36,560 bases of DNA from Acidobacteriota bacterium. Lineage in GTDB: Bacteria; Acidobacteriota; Terriglobia; Acidiferrales; UBA7541. The first letter of the stretch is position 1. Every line of letters starts with the position of its first letter. The DNA lies in contig QHYE01000052.1 in assembly GCA_003224055.1 (NCBI GenBank), positions 1-36,560 on the forward strand, in the 5' to 3' direction. The notes below the pieces were generated by a model, which was not told the DNA's origin, searched no databases, and saw only the letters and a list, made by a program, of their open reading frames with translations. Of this stretch, positions 17,002-25,072 are shown piece after piece. The position numbers were made by a program, and so were the translations under genes.

Positions 17002-17889
17002 TTATGTTCCCGAGGCGGCTTTTGCGGAGGCGCCGCGGGGCGGGATGAGAGTCTCGTTGAGAGAGCCCTGCCGGTAACCTTCCAGATCCAGAGAAACATA
17101 GGTGAAACCAGCGGCCTTCAAACGGTCAGCAATGGTGGCAGACATTTGCGGTTGGAAGGCACGGGGCATTTCGTCGGGCGCGATTTCGACACGCGCCAGA
17201 TTGTCATGGATCCGGACGCGGAATTGGCGGAAGCCGAGTTCGCGGAGAGCGGCTTCGCCACGTTCCACCAGCGCGAGGCGCTCGGTAGTCACTTCGGTGC
17301 CGTAAGGCAGGCGGGAAGCGAGACACGCGGAGGCGGGCCGGTCCCAGGTCGGCAGTCCGGCGCGCCGCGAGAGAAGCCGAATCTCCGCTTTGCGCAGTCC
17401 GGCGTCGAGCAGAGGCGCGAGAACCTGGTGTTCCGTCGCGGCGCGATGGCCGGGGCGGAAATCGAGTGTGTCATCGGAGTTTACGCCGTAGGCCACAGCG
17501 GCAACGCCTTGCAGCCGCGCCAATTCATCCAGCACGGAAAACAGTTCATCCTTACAGAAGTAACAGCGGTCTGAGGCGTTTGCGCGATACGCGGGATTAT
17601 CCATCTCATGCGTTTCGATGAATTCATGACGCACACCATATTTGCCGACGAACTCTTCGACGACTGCGCGATCGTGCGCGGAATAACTTGGCGAGAGAGC
17701 CGTGACAGACAGGGCGCGACCTCCCAGCGCGCGATGCGCGGCCCAAGCCAGGTACGCGGAGTCCGCGCCACCGGATAGCGCGACGAGGAGGGAAGGAAGT
17801 TCGGCCAGCCGCGAAAGTAGAACACTCTCTTTTTCCTGGGCCGAAAGAGAGACTCTTTCGGAAGTGCGAATGTGAACGAGTTCTTTCAT
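17002..17889 (-). CDS. larE: LarE, ATP-dependent sulfur transferase for nickel-pincer cofactor (three-Cys type)
   Basis: LarE activates the pyridinium dicarboxylate intermediate with ATP and adds sulfur in nickel-pincer cofactor synthesis. The 295-residue protein has the PP-loop SGGADSAYLAWAA (39-51), YGVNSDD, and RPASACLASRLPYG. Cysteines are at 109 and 112 (RCYFCKDELF) and 189 (ACLASR). LarE enzymes with only the last Cys sacrifice it; homologues with three conserved Cys bind a [4Fe-4S] cluster that carries the extra sulfur. This one has the three-Cys set. The start is ATG 17889 (MKELVHIR); the longer frame to 18219 overlaps the POTRA gene and is not protein-like. A TATACT (17905-17900) lies ten bases upstream. 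Confidence 0.92.
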   Translation of the reverse strand: MKELVHIRTSERVSLSAQEKESVLLSRLAELPSLLVALSGGADSAYLAWAAHRALGGRALSVTALSPSYSAHDRAVVEEFVGKYGVRHEFIETHEMDNPAYRANASDRCYFCKDELFSVLDELARLQGVAAVAYGVNSDDTLDFRPGHRAATEHQVLAPLLDAGLRKAEIRLLSRRAGLPTWDRPASACLASRLPYGTEVTTERLALVERGEAALRELGFRQFRVRIHDNLARVEIAPDEMPRAFQPQMSATIADRLKAAGFTYVSLDLEGYRQGSLNETLIPPRGASAKAASGT

Positions 17890-17899
17890 CTCAGTGGTG

Positions 17900-17905
17900 A
17901 GTATA
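17900..17905 (-). promoter_or_regulatory. Candidate -10 box for larE
   Basis: TATACT on the minus strand, ten bases before the larE ATG. No convincing -35 is seen (CTGCAA with a 19-base spacer is the best). If used, the leader would be about three bases with no room for an SD. Confidence 0.35.
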
Positions 17906-17953
17906 GCGCAGAGTGCACCTTGAGTTGCAGTTGCGAGCGCGCAACCAATGGCC

Positions 17954-19267
17954 TCACTTGAAATCCAAAAGCACGTCGACGGTGCGCTTGCCCGGATCCG
18001 TCTGGAGAAAGTGTCCCACGGTTTCGTAATGCACGGGCAATTCGCCGAAGACCTGTTCACGATGGGATTGCAGTTTGACGAGAAGTTCTTCAAATTTAAT
18101 CTTGTCGAAGAGATTGCTGGAAGCGATAGGCCACGCGGCATAGAGCTTGCGTTCAGCCGCGAGGGAGAGTCCCGTGAGGACGATCTTGCCGAAATTGTAT
18201 TGAATACCCTCTTGGACACTCACGGCATAGGAGACAGTGTGAGCCTGATCGTCGTAGGTTGCGACCGGATCGAGCTTGGCTTCCAGATAACCGTGATGGC
18301 CGTATTCCTCGCGAATGCGGTCCAAGCCTTCCTCCATCTGCATGCCATTGGCGATATCGCCTGATTTCGCGCCCAGCAAACCGCCTAGAGTAAATTCCGA
18401 CAGCACGGTGTTGCCGGTCCAGTGGGCTTCCTTCCAACGAAACACCGCGCCCGGCACTACCGGCACATAAACCGGAATTTTCTCGGGAAATTTTTGATTG
18501 GGGTTGCCCGTCAAGCGCACCTCCGGCGGCCCGAGCTTCACCCGCAGGTATCCCTGTTGCAGATAAACCGGCCGTATCGCCTCCGTCAGAAAAAGATCGA
18601 TGGCCATTCGCGAATAAGCTTTTCCACGAATTTCGGAGAGATGCTGCTGGACCGCTTTGGACGCGAGGAGAGATGGATCGCTGAATTCGACGGTGGCAAT
18701 TTGTGGAGGGGCGCCTTCGATGCGAAATTCCTGAACATTACCTTCACCCACAGGATTGGGGATGACGGCGTGTTCGACGGCCGCTTGCAAGCCGTGCGAA
18801 GAGAGCAACTCCTTTACAGCATCACCGGCGCGATCCACAGCGGCGCCCGCTTCCGGCAGCGTCCCGTCAAAATAGGGAAATGTCTTGCGGATGGCGTCGG
18901 CCAATTCCGAATCCGCGAACCACGGTATGTTGTCAAAGTAGACCGGAAGACGAGGCGATTCCTCGACGTGGTAAGTCACAAACACGCCGCCGCCGCGTGT
19001 CAGAAAATTGAAATTTACTTTTGCGAATAGCCCACTCTGAATAAGCCGGTCTGCCGCAGCCTGCAAGTCATCCTTGCCAACTTGCGAGCCGGGCTGGAGT
19101 CCGGCCAGAGAGACGATTTGCGCTTCGGTGAGAATCTTGGCGCCCTCGGCGTGCACTTCCCGGAGCGGTGCGCCGCCTGCTGTCGGCGATTGGGCGGAAG
19201 CGAGTCGGGCCGTCGATAGGGTTAGCACCAAAAAAGCGCCGAGGCGCGCACGAAAGACGCGAGACAT
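17954..19267 (-). CDS. POTRA-repeat periplasmic protein without a beta-barrel
   Basis: A 437-residue protein with a signal peptide (hydrophobic AFLVLTLSTARLASA, cleavage near 25). The body looks like successive POTRA domains as in BamA/Omp85 proteins: REVHAEGAKILTEAQIVSLAGL, then FRWKEAHWTGNTVLSEFTLGGLLG and GLDRIREEYGHHGYLEAKL, and IQYNFGKIVLTGL. The C-terminus ends in VDVLLDFK without the 16-strand barrel and final aromatic residue of BamA, so it is about half the usual length. It may be a soluble accessory chaperone for outer-membrane protein or LPS assembly; this is inference. It starts 30 bases after glmS; its -10 box overlaps the gap. larE follows 64 bases downstream. Confidence 0.8.
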   Translation of the reverse strand: MSRVFRARLGAFLVLTLSTARLASAQSPTAGGAPLREVHAEGAKILTEAQIVSLAGLQPGSQVGKDDLQAAADRLIQSGLFAKVNFNFLTRGGGVFVTYHVEESPRLPVYFDNIPWFADSELADAIRKTFPYFDGTLPEAGAAVDRAGDAVKELLSSHGLQAAVEHAVIPNPVGEGNVQEFRIEGAPPQIATVEFSDPSLLASKAVQQHLSEIRGKAYSRMAIDLFLTEAIRPVYLQQGYLRVKLGPPEVRLTGNPNQKFPEKIPVYVPVVPGAVFRWKEAHWTGNTVLSEFTLGGLLGAKSGDIANGMQMEEGLDRIREEYGHHGYLEAKLDPVATYDDQAHTVSYAVSVQEGIQYNFGKIVLTGLSLAAERKLYAAWPIASSNLFDKIKFEELLVKLQSHREQVFGELPVHYETVGHFLQTDPGKRTVDVLLDFK

Positions 19268-19273
19268 GCATTC

Positions 19274-19304
19274 ATTTTAGCGGAAAACGTCCCGGGCTAC
19301 TCAA
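19274..19304 (-). promoter_or_regulatory. Promoter of the POTRA gene, abutting its start
   Basis: On the minus strand TTGAGT (19304-19299), a 19-base spacer and TAAAAT (19279-19274), then only six bases (GAATGC, no SD) to the ATG at 19267. The predicted RNA would begin at the start codon. Confidence 0.5.
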
Positions 19305-21162
19305 CCGTGACGGATTTCGCGAGGTTGCGGGGCTGGTCGACGTCGCAACCACGGCGCACGGCAATGTGATACGCGAGCAGTTGCAGAGGAATGATTTCAA
19401 GCAGAGGCACGAGCAACTCGGGAGCCAGCGGAAGTTCGATGATGTGGTCGGAGGCTTCACGCGCGAGATGGTCTCCGTTAGTGACGATGGAGATGACGAT
19501 GCCGTCGCGCGCCTTAACTTCCTTAATGTTTGAAACGCTTTTCTCGTAGCGAGTCATAGCTTCGGGGTCGGATTCGTCGCGCGTGGCGAGCACGACAACG
19601 GGCAGATTTTCGTCGATCAGTGCGTTGGGGCCGTGCTTCATCTCGCCGGCCGGGTAGCCTTCGGCATGAATGTAAGAGATTTCCTTGAGCTTCAGAGCGC
19701 CTTCGAGCGCGATCGGGTAGTGGATGCCGCGGCCCAGATAGAGAAAATCGGTAAAGCGGAAGAATTGCCGCGCCAGGTTTTCGTAGAAGCCAGTTTCATC
19801 CGCCTGCAAGACGGTTTCGATTTTGTGCGGAATGCGCGTGAATTCCTGCATCAAAGTTCTGGCGGCTTCCTCCGTCATCTTGCCGCGCACCTGGCCAAGA
19901 TAGGAAGCCAACAGAAGCAACGCGGTCAATTGTGAAGTGAAGGCCTTGGTCGAGGCTACGCCGATCTCCGGGCCGGCATGGGTGGGAATCGTGCCAGCGG
20001 CCTCACGGGTGATCATTGAGCCGAATACGTTGCAGATGGCAAGGGTTGGTGAGCCTTTGGTTTTTGCCTCGCGCTGCGCCGCGAGCGTGTCCGCCGTTTC
20101 GCCAGACTGGCTAATGCACACGGTCAGGGTATTCGAATCGATGATGGGGTCGCGGTAGCGGAACTCACTGCCGTAATCCACTTCGACGGGCAAGCGCGCG
20201 AGCCGCTCGATCATGAATTTTGCGGCCAGCGCCGCATGCCAGCTCGTGCCGCAGGCGACGATACGCACACTTTGAAACCCGCGAAATTGCTTCTCGGTGA
20301 TCTGCATTTCATCGAGGAAGACTTTTCCGCTGTCCTGCGAGATGCGGCCGAGCAGGGTGTCGCGAACGGCGCGCGGCTGTTCGAAGATTTCTTTCTGCAT
20401 GAAATGCTTGTAGCCACCCTTTGCCGCCATGATGGGATCCCAGGCTACATGGTGGGCGGGACGCTCGACAGGACGGCCGTCGTGGTCCATAACGCTCACA
20501 CCCTTAGCGGTCAGGACAGCGATGTCGCCGTCCGCAAGGAAAAAAACCTCACGCGTGTGCTGGAGCAAAGCGGGAATGTCGCTGGCGACGAAGTACTCTC
20601 CCTCGCCGAGACCGATCACGGAAGGCGGGCCGAGACGGGCGGCCACGATTTTCTGCGGATCTTTCGCGGACAGAAAAACCAGAGCGTAGATGCCGCGCAA
20701 TTCCTTGAGCGAGCGGCGCACGGCCTCTTCGAGCGGGACGCCGCCCTGCGAATTCTTTTCCACGAGGTGCGCCACGATCTCCGTGTCAGTTTCCGTGACG
20801 AACTTGTGGCCTTCTTTCTGGAGTTTTTCTTTCAGCTCGAGGTAGTTCTCGATGATGCCGTTGTGCACCACGACGATCTGGCCGGTGCAGTCCCGGTGAG
20901 GATGTGCGTTTTCTTCAGTGGGACGGCCGTGAGTCGCCCAGCGCGTGTGGCCAATTCCATAGGTGCCTTCGATGGGAGATTTTGCAATGACTTCTTCCAG
21001 ATTCCGGAGCTTTCCGGGAGCGCGCCGAATCTCCAATTTGCCGTCTTGCGTCACGACGGCTATGCCCGCGGAGTCGTAGCCGCGGTATTCGAGCTTGCGC
21101 AGACCTTCGATGACCACAGGCACCACTTTTTTAGGGCCGATGTAGCCGACAATTCCGCACAT
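19297..21162 (-). CDS. glmS: Glutamine-fructose-6-phosphate aminotransferase (isomerizing)
   Basis: Makes glucosamine-6-phosphate from fructose-6-phosphate and glutamine, the first step to UDP-GlcNAc for peptidoglycan and lipid A. The 621-residue protein starts MCGIVGYIG with the nucleophilic Cys2 of the glutaminase domain, followed by [13 protein letters not shown] and HTRWATHG. Two SIS isomerase domains follow ([47 protein letters not shown]), and the C-terminus ends LAKSVTVE. The start at 21162 follows AGGAG; the longer frame overlapping purS is unlikely. The gap to purS (58 bases) is too small for a glmS ribozyme riboswitch, so that form of control is absent. Confidence 0.96.
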   Translation of the reverse strand: MCGIVGYIGPKKVVPVVIEGLRKLEYRGYDSAGIAVVTQDGKLEIRRAPGKLRNLEEVIAKSPIEGTYGIGHTRWATHGRPTEENAHPHRDCTGQIVVVHNGIIENYLELKEKLQKEGHKFVTETDTEIVAHLVEKNSQGGVPLEEAVRRSLKELRGIYALVFLSAKDPQKIVAARLGPPSVIGLGEGEYFVASDIPALLQHTREVFFLADGDIAVLTAKGVSVMDHDGRPVERPAHHVAWDPIMAAKGGYKHFMQKEIFEQPRAVRDTLLGRISQDSGKVFLDEMQITEKQFRGFQSVRIVACGTSWHAALAAKFMIERLARLPVEVDYGSEFRYRDPIIDSNTLTVCISQSGETADTLAAQREAKTKGSPTLAICNVFGSMITREAAGTIPTHAGPEIGVASTKAFTSQLTALLLLASYLGQVRGKMTEEAARTLMQEFTRIPHKIETVLQADETGFYENLARQFFRFTDFLYLGRGIHYPIALEGALKLKEISYIHAEGYPAGEMKHGPNALIDENLPVVVLATRDESDPEAMTRYEKSVSNIKEVKARDGIVISIVTNGDHLAREASDHIIELPLAPELLVPLLEIIPLQLLAYHIAVRRGCDVDQPRNLAKSVTVE

Positions 21163-21220
21163 GAGCGGTTCTCCTGACTGCGAATTCAAAAGCGTAACAC
21201 TGCCGGCATGGGTTGGCGGC

Positions 21221-21463
21221 TCATTCGACGATCTCGAAGCGATATTCCTCGATGACGGGGTTTGTAAGCACTTCTTTTGAAATGCGCTCGAGCTGCTTCT
21301 GCGCTTCATCGCGATTCCAACCCTCGAGATTCAAGACAAAGAATTTTCCCTGGCGAACGTCTTTCACCTCGGCGTAGCCGAGGCCGGAAAGCGCGTGCTG
21401 TATGGTTTGTCCTTGCGGATCGAGTACAGAGCGTTTTGGCATGACCCAAACGTGTGCTTTCAT
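21221..21463 (-). CDS. purS: Phosphoribosylformylglycinamidine synthase subunit PurS
   Basis: PurS is the small dimeric subunit that joins PurQ and PurL in the three-part FGAM synthase of purine synthesis. The 80-residue protein shows the family pattern [35 protein letters not shown] and a C-terminal [11 protein letters not shown]. It is normally next to purQ and purL; here it stands between ada and glmS, so the partners are elsewhere. No SD precedes the ATG; an extended -10 promoter sits six bases upstream. Confidence 0.92.
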   Translation of the reverse strand: MKAHVWVMPKRSVLDPQGQTIQHALSGLGYAEVKDVRQGKFFVLNLEGWNRDEAQKQLERISKEVLTNPVIEEYRFEIVE

Positions 21464-21469
21464 GCGTTC

Positions 21470-21478
21470 AGTATAACA
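21470..21478 (-). promoter_or_regulatory. Extended -10 promoter of purS, abutting its start
   Basis: On the minus strand TGTTATACT (21478-21470) is an extended -10 element, followed by six bases (GAACGC) and the ATG at 21463. No good -35 is seen, as expected for an extended -10 promoter. The predicted RNA starts at the ATG. The element sits in the 30-base gap after ada. Confidence 0.55.
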
Positions 21479-21493
21479 TTGGCTTTGGCTGGT

Positions 21494-22492
21494 TCAGGAG
21501 CGGTGCGTTTGGCCGGCGGACGAAAACGCGTATTGGAAACCCATTTCGACAATGCGAGCAAGTTCGGCTTCCAGAAGTCCCATGCGGGCGGCGTTTTCGT
21601 ATTCCGCATGCAAGGTTGTATGGAACATCGCGGGGTCGTCGGTGGAGAGGACAATCGGTATTCCGTGGTGTAAGAGCTTCGGCAAAGGGTGTTTCTCGAT
21701 TCGAACGGCTTCCTCCTGGAGCTGTAGAGCGAGTGCGCCCGTTTTCAGATTGCTGCCGGGACAGACTTCCAGCGGAATCCGGCGTTCGGCGAGCAAGTCC
21801 ATCAAAGCTGGATCGTGGATCGCAGCGATGCCGTGTCCGATGCGCTCGGCGCCGAGGAGATCGATGGCTTCGCGGATTTTCTCCGGGCCGCCAACTTCGC
21901 CAGCGTGCGTGAGGCGGTGCAGGCCGAGTTCCGCCGCTTTCTCGTAAGCCGGACGAAACGCTTCAGTCGGAATGCTCAGCTCATCACCGCCCATGCCGAA
22001 TGCCAAGATTTCCTTTGAGTCGCACCTTCGGGCGGACTCGACCACTTCCAGTGCAGCGTCGGCTCCGAATTGACGCGCCGCATCGAAGATCCAGCGGAAG
22101 CGCAGGCCGCGGCTTTCGAGGGGCTTTGTTGCACGGAGAATCGCTTCGAAATTGGCTTCCGGCTGCTGCTTTCGCAGGAGCATCACGCCGATGGAGAGCG
22201 TCACCTCGGCGTAGACAACATTCTGCGTCAGCAGGTGTTCACCAAGATCGCGGGCAATGAGGGCGTAGTCCTCCGGCTCGCGCAGGAAAGAAGTCACCCA
22301 CTTGAACGCTTCGATAAACCCGGGGAAGTCGCGATAGGCGTACCGCCAGCGGACCTCCTCTTCGGTCATCACGACACCATGCTGAGCAGTTAACGCGCAA
22401 ACCGTCGCGGGCTGGATTGAACCTTCGAGATGGAGATGCAGTTCCGCCTTCGGCAGGGAAGCAATGCGAGAAGAGAGCAAGGATGAAGTCAT
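21494..22492 (-). CDS. Adenosine deaminase family protein (adenosine or aminodeoxyfutalosine deaminase)
   Basis: A zinc TIM-barrel deaminase. The 332-residue protein has KAELHLHLEGS (first two His ligands and substrate Glu/Gly), LTHAGE (third His and catalytic Glu), IGHG and VLSTDDPAMF (metal Asp pair). Family members act on adenosine, adenine or 6-aminodeoxyfutalosine of the futalosine menaquinone pathway; the sequence alone does not decide. It starts nine bases after the end of the broken nuclease gene, and both plus the permease form a likely operon, which suggests nucleoside or base salvage. The start lacks a clear SD, so translation may be coupled to the upstream gene. Confidence 0.88.
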   Translation of the reverse strand: MTSSLLSSRIASLPKAELHLHLEGSIQPATVCALTAQHGVVMTEEEVRWRYAYRDFPGFIEAFKWVTSFLREPEDYALIARDLGEHLLTQNVVYAEVTLSIGVMLLRKQQPEANFEAILRATKPLESRGLRFRWIFDAARQFGADAALEVVESARRCDSKEILAFGMGGDELSIPTEAFRPAYEKAAELGLHRLTHAGEVGGPEKIREAIDLLGAERIGHGIAAIHDPALMDLLAERRIPLEVCPGSNLKTGALALQLQEEAVRIEKHPLPKLLHHGIPIVLSTDDPAMFHTTLHAEYENAARMGLLEAELARIVEMGFQYAFSSAGQTHRS

Positions 22493-22501
22493 CCGGAAAA
22501 A

Positions 22502-23376
22502 TCAGCGCGGGAGTTGCGGCCGCCCGGCGTTGATCCACGCCGTAAGCCAGAACGAGCCGACGTCGGTGGCCGCGTCCGAGAGCTGCCGAATCAGAATGGC
22601 AGCGGCTTGATTGTAGAAGCGGTCGTAATACTCATCGGTGAAGGAATTTGTGCCGCGGCGCGCGTTGCGGTCGGCCAAAAGAATCGTTTCCAGCCAGCTA
22701 TGGGAACTGAGGCAAGCATCAAAGGCGCGATCTGTAGGATCATCGATAAAGATGGCATCGTTGGGCCGCATGGGGAAGAATCGATAAAGATGGCATCGTT
22801 GGGCCGCATGGGGAAGAAGGAAGAGTAGCGGTCAATCAGCGCCGATCCAAAGCGCTCGTTGATTCCGGGCTGGCCGCTGAGGCGCCCATCGAAATTATCC
22901 GTGGTATTGAATGGGTCGTGGGCCTCGGCGACGTAGTTCGCCAGAATCGCGGCGTAGAGTTTCGCTTCTTCCCACTTTCCGGTCTTCATAGCCTCGGTAA
23001 GTTTCTCGCTGTACACACCAATCTGCCAGGGTAGGAGACCGTTCGCGTCTAACTTAGGTTTAGTAAACTTTGTTACGGCCGCTTTGTATACGCGCGGGAG
23101 CGCCGCGAACGGAAACCGGCCGTATTTGTCGAGAGCAATGAAATGATTGCGCCGTTCGGCAGGGAGTTTGTTGATCTCATCGAGAGGATCGGTCACATGC
23201 TGCAAGAGCAAGGGGCGATTCGATTCAAAATACCAACGGATCTCTGGCGGCAGGGTGTCGATCGCTTTATTGACGACGAGTCTGTGCCCGCTTCGGCCCC
23301 AGGCGCGGCCTTCCTGCGGACACAAAAGGAACACTAGAAGAAATTTCCATGGACGGCAAATGGACCATCGCTGCAT
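22502..23376 (-). pseudogene. S1/P1 nuclease or zinc phospholipase C-like gene, frameshifted by a 38-bp tandem duplication
   Basis: The N-terminal part (frame from ATG 23376) has a signal peptide ending near GRA, then mature WGRSGHRLV, the N-terminal Trp and His zinc ligands of the S1/P1 nuclease and phospholipase C superfamily, and LANYVAEAHDPFN with a further His/Asp site. After RYSSFFPMRPNDAIFID the frame is lost because 38 bases are repeated exactly (22743-22780 and 22781-22818). The true C-terminal part (DDPTDRAFDACLSSHSW to INAGRPQLPR) continues in another frame to 22502. Removing one copy restores a 278-residue protein. It starts one base after the permease stop and lies nine bases before ada. 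As written the product is scrambled after about residue 198. An assembly error is the alternative. Confidence 0.82.
22743..22818 (-). repeat. Exact 38-bp tandem duplication inside the nuclease gene
   Basis: Two perfect adjacent copies of a 38-base unit beginning TCGATAAAGATGGCATCGTT. The unit length is not a multiple of three, so it shifts the reading frame. The absence of any mismatch between copies indicates a recent event or an assembly artefact. Confidence 0.95.
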
Positions 23377-23377
23377 T

Positions 23378-24925
23378 CTATGATCCCTCGGACATATGAT
23401 TCGCGGCCCTCAATGTGCTGTGCTTCCGGCCATAGAAATAATAAAGCACGAGCCCCAGGATCATCCAAACGAAGAATCGAATCCAGTTCATGATCGGCAG
23501 GCCCGCCATCAGCAGAAGACACGTGAATATCGTGATGATGGGGGCCAGCGGTCCGCCAGGGGCCCGGAAAGCACGGTGCCGGTCGGGCTCCCGGTATCGA
23601 AGGATGAGCACACCCCCTGCGACCAGAGCGAACGCGAACAGGGTGCCAATGTTGGAAAGATCGGCGAGAGTCCCGATGTCGAGCAGGCCCGCTGGAATAC
23701 CCACCACGAATCCCGCCATCCAAGTGGAAAAATCAGGTGTCCGAAATCGCGGATGCACGCGCCCAAAAATTTTGGGAAAGAGGCCATCGCGCGACATCGC
23801 AAACCACACGCGCGCCTGGCCCAGCTGGAAAACCAGCAAGGAAGAGATCATTCCCATGAGTGCGCCGATCAGCACGACCAGGCGAACTCCCGAGAAATGG
23901 AGTTTCTTCAGCGTGTTGACCACCGGGGCGGCATCGTCCACCAGCGTTTCCCACCGGACCAAACCCGTGAGCACGACCACAACGGCGATGTACAAAATCG
24001 TGCAGATGACCAGCGTCGCGATGATGCCGATCGGCAGATCGCGTTGCGGGCTCTTGCACTCCTCAGCGGCCGTGGAGACCGAATCGAATCCGATGTAGGT
24101 GAAAAAAACGATGGACCCGCCTGTCAGGATTCCGGGCCAGCCATTGGGCGCGAAGGGATGATAGTTCGCCGGATGGATGAACTTGGCTGCGAAACCCACG
24201 AACACCAGAATGGCGATGATTTTCAGCAGCACCATGATGTTATTGGTTCGCGCAGACTCTTTGATGCCTCGCACCAAGATCACTGTCAGCAACATGACGA
24301 TGATGAATGCGGGCCAGTTAAAGCCAAAATGCCAGCCGGGCGCATAGAGCATGGTTCCCTGCAGATCATTCAATCCGCCGGGAAGATAGGCAGGAGAAAT
24401 CCAACGCGGGTCCGGATGCAAGCCGAACCAATCGAGCAAGCCCACCATGTGCGCCGAAAAACCCACGCTGACAGCCATGTTGCTGACCGCGTATTCGAGG
24501 ATGAGATCCCAGCCAATGATCCAGGCGATGAGTTCTCCCATCGTTGCGTACGTGTAGGTGTACGCGCTGCCCGCGATGGGAATCATGGCGGCAAGCTCCG
24601 CGTAGCAAACCGATGCGAAACCACAGACGATCGCCACCAAAATGAACGAAAGCGCAATGGCCGGTCCGGCGCCAGGGCGTCCAAACGAAGCGGAATGGTG
24701 GATCAAATATTCAAGCAGAGGGGCGTTCAGAATCGAAGAGGCCTGAAACTTTTGTCCCGCGATCGCCGTGCCGATGATCGTAAAAATTCCGGAGCCGATG
24801 ACCGCGCCGATGCCGAGCGACGTCAGGCTCAGCCATCCGAGAGACTTTTTTAATCGGACTTCAGCGTTTTCGCAATCTGACAGCAGTTGGTCGATGCTCT
24901 TGCAGCGGAAGAGTTGTGATCCCAC
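23378..24925 (-). CDS. APC-superfamily amino acid permease (cationic amino-acid transporter type)
   Basis: An inner-membrane transporter with about 12-14 hydrophobic segments. The 515-residue protein shows the APC signatures SLTSLGIGAVIGSGIF in TM1, YAELAAMIPIAGSAYTYTYATMGE in TM3 and FFTYIGFDSVSTAAEE in TM6, typical of the CAT/YhdG branch. Substrate cannot be told. I use GTG at 24925, preceded by GGAGAG; TTG at 24958 is the other option. Its stop is followed after one base by the broken nuclease gene and then ada, so the three likely form a salvage operon. A candidate promoter lies 80 bases upstream. Confidence 0.9.
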   Translation of the reverse strand: MGSQLFRCKSIDQLLSDCENAEVRLKKSLGWLSLTSLGIGAVIGSGIFTIIGTAIAGQKFQASSILNAPLLEYLIHHSASFGRPGAGPAIALSFILVAIVCGFASVCYAELAAMIPIAGSAYTYTYATMGELIAWIIGWDLILEYAVSNMAVSVGFSAHMVGLLDWFGLHPDPRWISPAYLPGGLNDLQGTMLYAPGWHFGFNWPAFIIVMLLTVILVRGIKESARTNNIMVLLKIIAILVFVGFAAKFIHPANYHPFAPNGWPGILTGGSIVFFTYIGFDSVSTAAEECKSPQRDLPIGIIATLVICTILYIAVVVVLTGLVRWETLVDDAAPVVNTLKKLHFSGVRLVVLIGALMGMISSLLVFQLGQARVWFAMSRDGLFPKIFGRVHPRFRTPDFSTWMAGFVVGIPAGLLDIGTLADLSNIGTLFAFALVAGGVLILRYREPDRHRAFRAPGGPLAPIITIFTCLLLMAGLPIMNWIRFFVWMILGLVLYYFYGRKHSTLRAANHMSEGS

Positions 24926-25004
24926 CCATGCTCTCCGATCGCATTCGGGCAAACCCAAAGCCTGAAGCTACCCGATAGGCCTTTGGGGAATCAATGCGTG
25001 CCTC

Positions 25005-25033
25005 AATGTACCCCGAGATGACCTGTCACGCAA
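25005..25033 (-). promoter_or_regulatory. Candidate promoter of the permease-nuclease-ada operon
   Basis: On the minus strand TTGCGT (25033-25028), 17 bases, TACATT (25010-25005). The predicted leader is about 75 bases long, with GGAGAG before the GTG at 24925. Boxes match consensus only in part. Confidence 0.45.
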
Positions 25034-25072
25034 CTTGCGAGCACATTCCGCTCCAAGCCACGTATTTTCAGT

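Noticed and set aside
21163-21220. glmS ribozyme riboswitch upstream of glmS
   Set aside because: Only 58 bases separate purS from glmS, too short for the ribozyme core, and no ribozyme-like pairing is evident.
23396-24853. Long plus-strand frame of 485 codons opposite the permease
   Set aside because: Hydrophilic, His/Arg/Gln-rich shadow of a well-supported membrane protein on the other strand; its existence follows from GC-rich codon use.
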